The notes under the pieces are model-generated. The model did no database searches. It was not told the DNA's origin and saw only the letters and a program-made list of their open reading frames with translations. Made by a program: the position numbers and the translations under genes. A DNA stretch of 64,000 bases from Peribacillus frigoritolerans (GTDB lineage Bacteria > Bacillota > Bacilli > Bacillales > DSM-1321). Location: NCBI RefSeq assembly GCF_030676415.1, contig NZ_JAUUTW010000018.1, forward strand, positions 55,470 through 119,469. The letters run 5' to 3'. This document shows, piece by piece, positions 36,809-45,203 of the stretch (position 1 is its first letter; each line of letters starts with the position of its first letter).

Positions 36809-39800
36809 ATGCGAAGAAGTAAACACAGACTATTTCAGAAAGCCATGATCCTATCAATTATGATTTCGATGGTTTTATCTGTTTTTAACGTTCGTTCTGG
36901 GTTTGCAAGAGATAGTGAGTTTACTAGACAGGGTGCAGGGCCGATGTACTGGATTACATATGAGCATCAATTTGGAAAAGATGTGTTCATGCCAGAACAT
37001 CGTTTAAAAGATAACGTTGATTGGATGGCCAAAAATTTCCGTCAATACGGTTATGACATGATTAGTACGGATGGATGGATCGAGGGTGCTACACTATTAA
37101 ATGAAAGCGGTTACGTAGTGTCACATAATGATCGATGGATGAGTGACCCGATTTATATGGATGGCCGCGATAAACCATATCTTAAACCAGGAACATTATT
37201 TAACGGTGACTTTGAATACGCGACTACGGAAGGCTGGGATATCAAGGGAAGTGCTGATTCTGGAGTTGATAAGTCCGGTGCTCGTAATAACTTTAAGTTT
37301 TACTTTTATAAAAATACCCCTTTTAATGCTACCGCGAGTCAAACAGTGACAGGGCTAGATAAGGATAAAACCTATCATCTATCTGCGTGGGCAACTCTAG
37401 GCGATTTTAGCGGGTTAAATCAGTTTTCCGATGAGGCAATTGGCAGTTATGCTGAAATGCGGATCAGCCAGAATGGAGAAGTAGTAAAAAAGGTACCAAT
37501 CGAGCTAAGTTCAAGTTATAAAAACTATTCACTTGAAGTGGCTTCGATTGGAACGGATATGACAGTTGAATTTGTCATTGATTCCAAACGAGGTAACGCT
37601 TCTTTGCAGCTTGATGATATTACCTTTGCAGCTGTAGATTCAGATCAACCTCCAATTCCAGAGGGAAATATTGTAGTAAATGGTGGCTTTGAGCAAGCCG
37701 AAACAGAAGGATGGACGTTTGAAGGTGACTTTGCTCACGGCCGAAATGATGACCCTGAAGGAGACAAGTCGTTATGGACTTATAGTGAAAATCCGAACAA
37801 ACAAATTATTTCTCAAACGATAAAGGATTTGCCAAATGGAAACTACCGTGTCAATTCTAATGCTAAAGGGAAAAATGGTTTTGCCGACAAAGGTGTGGCT
37901 GTAGAAATGAAAATTTCTGGATACGATAAAGCTAATCCTGAAGCTAATGTAAAAAAGCCAGTGACTTCAGAAAATTGGTCAGCGTATACAGAGACTGTTA
38001 ATGTGACTTCAGGTCAATTAAAAATCGAATTTATTGTCGATCCTACGGAAAAACAAGTGCGCGATGCTGGAATTGATGTCGATGGTGTATCTGTTGTATA
38101 TGACAATTGGCAGGGTTACCCGCATGAGCGTTATCCTGAAGGACATACATGGAAATACTGGGCAGATTATGTGAAAAGCAAAGGGATGAAATTCGGCATC
38201 TATTATAATCCGCTTTGGATCAGTCCAGAAGTTGTTAAAAATCCAGATAAATACAAAGTGAAAGGTACAAATACACCAGTCGCTGATCTTGTTATTACAG
38301 AGCCACAAGACATTGGCGGCGGAAAAACTCTTAAAGGTGATCGCTTTGATGGCGGGCAAGGGGGAGAAAGAGCCCTTTATTGGTTAAATGTTGACCATCC
38401 TGATGCCGAGAAATACTTGAAAGGATATGTCGACTTTTTTGCAGAACAAGGAGCTTCGTATTTACGTGTGGACTTTTTATCTTGGTATGAAAGCGGTTAT
38501 GATAAAGGGCTGGGCCAAATCGGTACAGGTCATACAAGAGAACAGTATCGCAAAGCACTGCAATGGATGGATGAAGCTACTGAAAAGAATGATATATTCC
38601 TTAGCTTGGTTATGCCTGACTTAAATAACCACGGTGAATATGAACAACAATACGGCGATATGATTCGAATTGATGAGGACGCTTTCAGTGGTGGTTGGGA
38701 GCATATTAGCGGCCGTAGACAAGAGTGGACAAACAATTGGTCTCAATGGGCCAATCCATTCCAAGGGTTTACTGGATTTGCTGATATTTCGGGTCTTGGA
38801 TCAATGATAAATGACGGTGACTTTTTAAAGTTAAATACGTTTAAAGGCCGTTATGCCGAGGACGAAAAGAAAACAGCCATATCTTTATTCACCATGGCAG
38901 GTTCTCCAATTACCATTGCCGATCAATATGACACAATTGGAGATAATTATAAATATTATCAAAATCCTGAATTGATTGAATTAAACAAACTTGGTTTTGT
39001 GGGAAAACCAATCTTTTATTCGAATAAGCATTATAAGAACAATGTAAGTCGCGACAGTGAAAGATGGGCTGGTCAATTACCAGATGGATCTTGGGTCGTT
39101 TCTCTCTTTAACCGCAGTGATACAAGCAAAGGGCTATCAATGGATTTCAAAAAAGATCTTGGAATCAAGGATGAAGCTTTTGCCCGCAATCTATGGGAGC
39201 ATAAGGATCTCGGCTACCGTTCGATGTATTCTGAAATGCTCGAACCTCATGATACGACAGTATTGAAACTAATTCCAAAAAATAATAAGAAAGTATTTCA
39301 AACCGAAGTCGCTTCTTATCAAGGAGGAGCCATCTTTGATAATGAACAAATGGGATATGATGGATTTGGCTATCTCACAGGGTTGAACAAAAAAGGATCA
39401 AAAGTAACAATTGCCGTTGAAATGCCTGAAGCAGGGCAGTTCCCACTAGCAATAAAATACGGAAATGAAAATGCAGAAACTAGTACCTTATCACTTTCCG
39501 TTGATGATAAGGAGATGAACGTAATTGACGAACCGACTACAGTGTCGTTCCCGAGTACCGGAGATAAATGGGGATCTGTCGAACATTCTGTAAAACTGAA
39601 CAAAGGGGTAAATTTAATCAACTTGGAATTTACAGGTGAAGATATTGGTTCGACAATACTTGATTCCATACAGTTCGGGTCAAGTACAGGCCAGCTCGTT
39701 AACGGTGATTTTGAAATGGGAAATGAAACTGGCTGGACAGTCAATACCTTTGGCACAACTGTATGGCATGGTGTGGATAAAAACGATGCTTATGAAGGGT

Positions 39801-42800
39801 ATAAGCAATACTTATATTCTCCTAATGACGGAGGAAAAGCTTCTTCTAAGCAAACAATTGTTGGTTTAAAAGACGGCGAGTATACAGTTTCTGCGATGGC
39901 GAAACTAATGCCGCATTTGGATTCGGCATTTGCCGGCGGGGTTGCTAAATTGATTGTCTCACAGCCTGGTAATGAGAATGTTGAAATGAAAATTGAACCA
40001 AATCTAAAAGATCCGAATGGTCCTATAAAGCAGAAATGGAACGCGGATGAGTTTGAGTATAAAAAATTTAGCACGGACACGATTACCGTCACGGAAGGTG
40101 AATTGACTCTAGAATTTTATATGGAAGCACCTAATGCAGATACATCCTTGCAGCTTGATAATGTGATTCTTCAATCAGCAAACTCTGAAGTGCTTAAGGA
40201 TGTGGAGGTCAATCTGTATAACAAAGGATTTGAGCAAGGATTCATTGGGTGGAGCCGTACAAATATGGTCAACCAATCGATTGAATCAATAGCTGAAAAG
40301 CCATTTGTCCGAATTGCGGGTAAGGAAGCTTATTCATCCGATATTTGGCAATTTGGCAATGCCCCTACTGATGGAAACTATCAATTATCTATTAACACTC
40401 GTAAATCTGGAAACTTTGACAATGCATCTTTTTATGTCACTTACTCTGGAGGCACAATAGAAGTTCCTATCCCGGCAAGTGGTGATTGGAAAGAAGTAAG
40501 AGTCCCGAATATCCAGTTAATCGCTGGTGAAGTGGTAAAGGTTGGCGTTATCGCAGAAGGTCAGGCTGAAAGTGTTCTTGATCTCGATGGCGTTAAAATG
40601 ATAAAAAAAGATACATCAGAGCATCAAAATGTTTCGTATTTTGAAAGTTTAGATGCTAGCTCGCCTTATGATTTATCTAATGATGGTAAATCTATCGTAT
40701 TGAATTCTACTAATCAGGAAAAGGTGAAAGTTGAATTCGTTCAAGAGGATACGGCTAAAATATGGATGGAGCCGAATGGAACATTTAAGAAAAAAGATTC
40801 TTTTGTTGTTGATCAAGAGGCAGCAAGTGTAGTCCCTAAGGTAGCTGATAAAAGTGATTATATTTTGATTCAAACAGATAAAATGAGTTTAAGAGCTTAT
40901 AAGTCTCCATTTAAGCTTGCATACTATGATGCAGCAAATACTAAGATGTTAACGGAGCATAGTGAAGTAAACGGATTAGGTTATGACGGAGATACAGGTA
41001 TTTATTCTGCCATGAACCTTGATCCAAACGAGCATTTCTTTGGCCTGGGTATGGATCGAGACTCCCAATCATTTGACCGCAGAGGCCATAAGGTCGTGAT
41101 GAACAACGGTATGAAAGGCGGATATGGCGGAAACACTTCTGATATTTCTGGTACTTTCTTTACTAGTACAAAGGGGTATGGTCTTTACTTTGATAACACC
41201 TATGAAAATGTCACATTTGATATGGGTGCCACAGACAGTGGGAAGTATTCTTTCAGTTCACCAAACGGCGAAATGATTTACTACTTTATGGCAGGTGATA
41301 AGAAAAGTACTCTTACCAATGTCATGAAAAGTTATGCAGAATTAACAGGAAAGGCACCGATGCCGCCACAATGGGCATTGGGTTATATCCAATCAAAGTA
41401 TGGATATAAAAGCTGGAATGAAGTAAATAAGGTTGTAGACACGTTCCTCCAAAAAAAAATTCCTTTAGACGGTATGATTCTTGATGTTTATTGGGCCAAA
41501 GACAATCATTACTTTGACATGACTTGGTCACAGGCTTTTGCTAATCCAAAACAAAGCATGGAGGAGTTAGCGAAGAAAGGAATCAAGACGGTACCGATTG
41601 TTGATCCATACATTCAAGTAACGGCGAACAATTTTAACGAAGGAGATCGTAATGGATATTTTGTTAAAGACGCTTCAGGAAATACAGTTAATTATGACGC
41701 TTGGTATGGTAAAGCAGGATTAGTGGACTTCACCAATCCAAAAGCTGTCGATTGGTTCAATTTACAAGTTAAATCCTTACATGATGCAGGTGTGAAAGGG
41801 TATTGGATTGATTTAAATGAACCAGAGATTGCAACGGATTCGTTAAGGCACCAATTTACTAAAGGAAGCGCAGCAGAAATTAGAAATGTGTATGCTCTAA
41901 ACGAAGCGAAAGCGTTCTATAAAGGTCATAGAAGCTACAGTGAAAACCGTTTATGGAGCTTGTCACGTTCCGGGTTTTCTGGAATTCAAGAATACGGAAC
42001 GACTGTATGGAGTGGAGATATTGATGCGAGCTGGGAGTCCTTTAGGCATAATTTGCAATTAGGATTAAGCTCCTCAATGTCTGGTATGCCTTATTTCACA
42101 ACTGATATAGGTGGATTTAATGGCAAACCCTCAGCTGAACTCTATACACGTTGGATGCAAGCTGGATCCTTTATGCCAATTTTCCGAGCGCATAATTGCG
42201 AATGTGGTGATCCAACGAATACAAGAGAGCCTTGGGCGTTTGGTACGGAAGCAGAAGGCATCGTGAAACAAAGCATTGAACAGCGTTACAAACTGCTGCC
42301 TTACATTTATTCAGCAACCAAGCAAACAACTGATGGAAATGTATCATTAATGAGACCACTTGTCATGGAGTACACAACGGATGCAAACGTGTATGGAATT
42401 GAAGACCAATGGATGTTTGGTCCAAATATGCTAGTGGCACCGATTTCATTAGAAGGCATTACGAAGAGAAGTATTTATCTTCCAGAAGGTACATGGTATG
42501 AATGGAGCACCCAGAAAACATTTACGGGAGGGCAAACCATTGATTATGAGGCAGATTTGTCAAAGATTCCGGTATTTGTAAAAGAAGGGGCGATTATTCC
42601 ACAGCGTGAGATTCAAAACTATACAAATGAAAAACCAGCATCAACGATAACATTGAAAGTCTATCCAAAACAAAATGGAATAGCTTCAAGCTTTACCTTG
42701 TATGAAGATGACGGTCAAACCTACAATTATGAAAACGGTCAATCAGCTGATACTGAGATTGCCTCTGCATCTAATGAGGGGAATGTTACACTTAAAATTG

Positions 42801-43063
42801 CAGCGATAAAAGGCAGCTTTGACGGACGCATTAAAAACAGAACATGGGCTGCTGAAATAAAAGCTAATGCGGGAGATAGCAGACTTAACTCCGTTAAACG
42901 AAACGGCAAAAAGTTAAGATTAGTTGATTCCAAAGAAGCTGTAGAAAAAGGTAACGATGTTTGGTACTACGATTCAAAAACAGATATGGTATTTGTGAAA
43001 ACAGCAGAGGTATCTACTGCAGAAGCACAAGTGATAACGACTGAATTAAAAGGAAAACGATAA
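36809..43063 (+). CDS. giant bimodular exo-glycosidase: GH27-like barrel plus GH31
   Basis: This is a secreted protein of 2084 residues. A signal peptide (to about residue 34, FAR) leads into a clan GH-D barrel similar to GH27. MYWITYEHQFG and MISTDGW form the first strands. Two jelly-roll modules (about 130-430, each starting NGDFE or NGGFE) interrupt it, and the barrel resumes at KYWADYVKSKGMKFGIYYNP. The nucleophile lies in YLRVDFL (Asp555) and the acid/base in RIDEDAF (Asp624). Next come a CBM35-like module (about 829-957), two more NGDFE-type modules (about 962-1266), and a complete GH31 enzyme (about 1275-2000). The GH31 carries WIDLNEPE (Asp1668) and WSGDIDASW (Asp1737). ATG 36809 follows GGGAGG. 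GH27 isomaltodextranase plus GH31 glucosidase fits alpha-1,6-glucan breakdown. Confidence 0.85.
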   Translation: MRRSKHRLFQKAMILSIMISMVLSVFNVRSGFARDSEFTRQGAGPMYWITYEHQFGKDVFMPEHRLKDNVDWMAKNFRQYGYDMISTDGWIEGATLLNESGYVVSHNDRWMSDPIYMDGRDKPYLKPGTLFNGDFEYATTEGWDIKGSADSGVDKSGARNNFKFYFYKNTPFNATASQTVTGLDKDKTYHLSAWATLGDFSGLNQFSDEAIGSYAEMRISQNGEVVKKVPIELSSSYKNYSLEVASIGTDMTVEFVIDSKRGNASLQLDDITFAAVDSDQPPIPEGNIVVNGGFEQAETEGWTFEGDFAHGRNDDPEGDKSLWTYSENPNKQIISQTIKDLPNGNYRVNSNAKGKNGFADKGVAVEMKISGYDKANPEANVKKPVTSENWSAYTETVNVTSGQLKIEFIVDPTEKQVRDAGIDVDGVSVVYDNWQGYPHERYPEGHTWKYWADYVKSKGMKFGIYYNPLWISPEVVKNPDKYKVKGTNTPVADLVITEPQDIGGGKTLKGDRFDGGQGGERALYWLNVDHPDAEKYLKGYVDFFAEQGASYLRVDFLSWYESGYDKGLGQIGTGHTREQYRKALQWMDEATEKNDIFLSLVMPDLNNHGEYEQQYGDMIRIDEDAFSGGWEHISGRRQEWTNNWSQWANPFQGFTGFADISGLGSMINDGDFLKLNTFKGRYAEDEKKTAISLFTMAGSPITIADQYDTIGDNYKYYQNPELIELNKLGFVGKPIFYSNKHYKNNVSRDSERWAGQLPDGSWVVSLFNRSDTSKGLSMDFKKDLGIKDEAFARNLWEHKDLGYRSMYSEMLEPHDTTVLKLIPKNNKKVFQTEVASYQGGAIFDNEQMGYDGFGYLTGLNKKGSKVTIAVEMPEAGQFPLAIKYGNENAETSTLSLSVDDKEMNVIDEPTTVSFPSTGDKWGSVEHSVKLNKGVNLINLEFTGEDIGSTILDSIQFGSSTGQLVNGDFEMGNETGWTVNTFGTTVWHGVDKNDAYEGYKQYLYSPNDGGKASSKQTIVGLKDGEYTVSAMAKLMPHLDSAFAGGVAKLIVSQPGNENVEMKIEPNLKDPNGPIKQKWNADEFEYKKFSTDTITVTEGELTLEFYMEAPNADTSLQLDNVILQSANSEVLKDVEVNLYNKGFEQGFIGWSRTNMVNQSIESIAEKPFVRIAGKEAYSSDIWQFGNAPTDGNYQLSINTRKSGNFDNASFYVTYSGGTIEVPIPASGDWKEVRVPNIQLIAGEVVKVGVIAEGQAESVLDLDGVKMIKKDTSEHQNVSYFESLDASSPYDLSNDGKSIVLNSTNQEKVKVEFVQEDTAKIWMEPNGTFKKKDSFVVDQEAASVVPKVADKSDYILIQTDKMSLRAYKSPFKLAYYDAANTKMLTEHSEVNGLGYDGDTGIYSAMNLDPNEHFFGLGMDRDSQSFDRRGHKVVMNNGMKGGYGGNTSDISGTFFTSTKGYGLYFDNTYENVTFDMGATDSGKYSFSSPNGEMIYYFMAGDKKSTLTNVMKSYAELTGKAPMPPQWALGYIQSKYGYKSWNEVNKVVDTFLQKKIPLDGMILDVYWAKDNHYFDMTWSQAFANPKQSMEELAKKGIKTVPIVDPYIQVTANNFNEGDRNGYFVKDASGNTVNYDAWYGKAGLVDFTNPKAVDWFNLQVKSLHDAGVKGYWIDLNEPEIATDSLRHQFTKGSAAEIRNVYALNEAKAFYKGHRSYSENRLWSLSRSGFSGIQEYGTTVWSGDIDASWESFRHNLQLGLSSSMSGMPYFTTDIGGFNGKPSAELYTRWMQAGSFMPIFRAHNCECGDPTNTREPWAFGTEAEGIVKQSIEQRYKLLPYIYSATKQTTDGNVSLMRPLVMEYTTDANVYGIEDQWMFGPNMLVAPISLEGITKRSIYLPEGTWYEWSTQKTFTGGQTIDYEADLSKIPVFVKEGAIIPQREIQNYTNEKPASTITLKVYPKQNGIASSFTLYEDDGQTYNYENGQSADTEIASASNEGNVTLKIAAIKGSFDGRIKNRTWAAEIKANAGDSRLNSVKRNGKKLRLVDSKEAVEKGNDVWYYDSKTDMVFVKTAEVSTAEAQVITTELKGKR

Positions 43064-43215
43064 GAGAACAAGACTAGTAAGTCGAAAAATGAAAGGAAGA
43101 TAGCAATATGCCAAAGCAAAGGTACGAAACTACGATTCGAAAATATAATGTACGATAGAATTTGGGGACAGTCCCCCTCTTACCTAAAGTTTAAAGTGGA
43201 ATAGCGTAAAAGTGA

Positions 43216-43245
43216 AACAGAGGGTATAATGCTCTCTGTTTTTTT
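43216..43245 (+). terminator. terminator downstream of giant glycosidase
   Basis: AACAGAG at 43216-43222 pairs with CTCTGTT at 43234-43240 and is followed by a T-run. Confidence 0.8.
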
Positions 43246-43254
43246 ATCTCATCA

Positions 43255-43383
43255 ATGCGTGGAGTATTTGATTTCGAGTGTTGGAAAAATCTTAGTAATC
43301 CTGACGTTTTTCAAATAAACTGTATTAATAATGAAGTGAACTTGGAACGTATATGGGATGAAGATAAAATAATAAAAATCTAA
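43255..43383 (+). pseudogene. 42-codon fragment, perhaps N-terminus of a GH2 beta-galactosidase
   Basis: The ATG at 43255 opens a 42-codon frame with ECWKNLSNPDVFQIN, which resembles the start of LacZ-type GH2 enzymes (NWL-x-x-P-x-VF-x-x-NR). It stops after 42 codons and no more of such a gene follows. The match is short and from memory. It may be a relic cut off by the IS110 insertion. Confidence 0.3.
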
Positions 43384-43399
43384 TTAAATACATTATTGA

Positions 43400-43541
43400 T
43401 CCCGTGAACTAAACTGTTCGCCCCCTACTTGTAGAAACATGTTTGAGGCTGGTTGGGACGTGGATCTAGTATAACAAGCGAAGCTATGACACTACATGGA
43501 GGACTAGGGGTACTGGTAAGTAAGTAGAGGAGGAAAAAGCA
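43400..43541 (+). ncRNA. possible bridge RNA region at left end of IS110
   Basis: IS110-group elements encode a structured bridge RNA in the non-coding end before the transposase. Here about 140 bases of G-rich, non-coding DNA precede the ATG at 43542. I did not fold it, and the exact left end of the element is unknown. The call rests on position only. Confidence 0.3.
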
Positions 43542-44749
43542 ATGAATCCAGTTGTTGGTCTTGATGTGGTCTTGATGTAGCAAAAGGAGAGAGCCAAGTT
43601 CAGGCATTTTTAGACCAATCTAAACCGTATGGGAAGAGCTTTTCAATGAAGCATATCAAAGAGGAATTAGATCATTTATTAGACTTTTTAAAAGAGATTG
43701 AAGAGGTGACAGGGCAGATGCCTATGGTCATTTTAGAATCTACAGGGCATTACCATACTCCTGTTATTCAATACTTGGAGGAACAAGGGGTTCTATATAT
43801 CTTACTAAATCCGATTATTTCTTATCAGGCAAAGAAGACCAGTTTACGAAAGGTAAAAACAGACGCTATCGATGCGTACCAGTTGTGTGTGCTGTATTAC
43901 AAAGAGGATTTAGAACCTCATAAAATTAGAGGAATTTAGCTTTTAGACCTTCGGAATTTGTCCAGACAACAGGAAATCGTAACGAATATGTATGTGGAAG
44001 CTAAACTTCAGTTTCACACCATTTTAGATCAAGTGTTTCCTGAATACCGGAAGGTTTTTGGGGATCTATATTCGAAGGTTTCTTTATTGATGGAATATCC
44101 TATTTCAGAGGCTGTATTAACAGCAGGAGAAAATAGACTAGCAGAGAGTGTTATAGAGTTCTGTTCTAGCCGATCCGGTCAATGGGCATGGGAAAAAGCA
44201 AAAAAAATAATGGATTCCGCATCTCGGAATCCATTTCAAAAAAACGTGTATGAAAGTAACGTAATCAATCTTCGTATGTATATTGAGTTGCTTTTTCATT
44301 ACCAGGGACACCTTTCTGATTTGGAAGATCGTATAGTGGCCCTGGCAAATGAACTGGAAGAATATAAGATCATCCAATCGATACCCGGTATCGGCGAAAA
44401 AATCGCAGCCACGATTATCTCTGAAATTGGTGAAATCGATCGGTTTAATCATCCGAAAAAACTGGTTGCCTTCGCTGGAGTAGATCCAAGTGTTCACTCA
44501 TCGGGTAAGTTTACAGCAACCATTAATCGTATGACAATAAGAGGTTCGAGCAGACTACGTCATTCTCTGTATCTTGCCGTACTATGTGGCATAATAAGTT
44601 CAAGGAACAAAAAGCTTAAAGAATTCTATGATAAGAAAAAATTAGAAGGAAAACCTGCCAAAGTGTCAATCGTTGCCTGTATGAATAAGTTGCTTCATTG
44701 GATTTATGCTTTATTAAAGAGAAAAGAAACATTCCTAGATTTAGCCTAA
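43542..44749 (+). pseudogene. inactive IS110-family transposase
   Basis: The ancestral protein of about 400 residues begins NPVVGLDVAKGESQ and includes the DEDD-type N-terminal domain (VILESTGHYHTPVIQYL, KTDAIDAYQL). It also has the C-terminal Transposase_20 domain (SIPGIGEKIAATIISEIG, FAGVDPSVHSSGKF with the serine). Two lesions disable it. An 11-base tandem duplication of GGTCTTGATGT (43557-43567 and 43568-43578) shifts the frame, and an in-frame TAG stands at 43937. The remaining frame is intact to 44749. AGGAGG precedes the ATG. Confidence 0.9.
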
Positions 44750-45203
44750 TTAACGGTTTTGTGTAACATTTAATAATAAGTAGGGTTGCAATCCAGCTAA
44801 GATTATCGTTGTTTCTTTTCAAATATCTGCTTAATGAAGATCCAATTCCTTTAGCTTTTGTATTAATAATATCAAAAAATTTAATTACTCCTTCTTCATT
44901 TAAACAGTGAAAAGCTGGAAGATCAGATTTAACATCGCACTTGTTTCTTTTGTATATACTCCTATTCCCCCTAATCTATGCTGACCATCCATTAGTGAAG
45001 CTTTTTTTTTGCATACTATTCTGCCTAAATTTGGACGGATTTTATCATAAGCCTGAAAATCCCACTCTTCACCGAAGTTAAGCAATCATTTCATGCTTTC
45101 TACTATCAGTTCAGTAAAAACGAAGTCATATCTAGCCGATTGTGATAATTAAGGTATAATGATAGGGGAAAGATATTTTGTAACGGATTAGGTGAAGATG
45201 ATC
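44750..45203. other. 454-base region: IS right end, DGQHR relic, topB promoter
   Basis: The right end of IS110 lies between 44750 and about 44823. A minus-strand relic of a DGQHR-domain gene follows. GGTATAATG at 45154-45162 before topB looks like an extended -10 box. Confidence 0.5.
44826..45085 (-). pseudogene. remnant of a DGQHR-domain protein gene
   Basis: On the minus strand the DNA reads WDFQAYDKIRPNLGRI, then LMDGQHRLGGI. After a frameshift near 44950 it reads LNEEGVIKFFDIINTKAKGIGSSL. Together these are the DGQHR signature and the following F-x-x-INTKxKGI block of DGQHR/DndB-like proteins, often found with phages and defence or DNA-modification loci. Stops and frameshifts break it. 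Its 3' part is missing at the IS110 end, so the element probably inserted in or next to it. Confidence 0.75.

Larger units (their letters stand above)
43064..43541. other. 478-base region with small relics before IS110 ORF
   Basis: It holds a short palindrome GGGGACAGTCCCC (at about 43164) of a kind common near IS and REP-like debris, a terminator (43216-43245), a 42-codon gene fragment (43255-43383) and the non-coding left end of an IS110 element. Confidence 0.5.

Noticed and set aside
43108..43155. Short frame MPKQRYETT before the GGGGACAGTCCCC palindrome as a gene
   Set aside because: It has only 15 codons and no similarity I can name; treated as debris.
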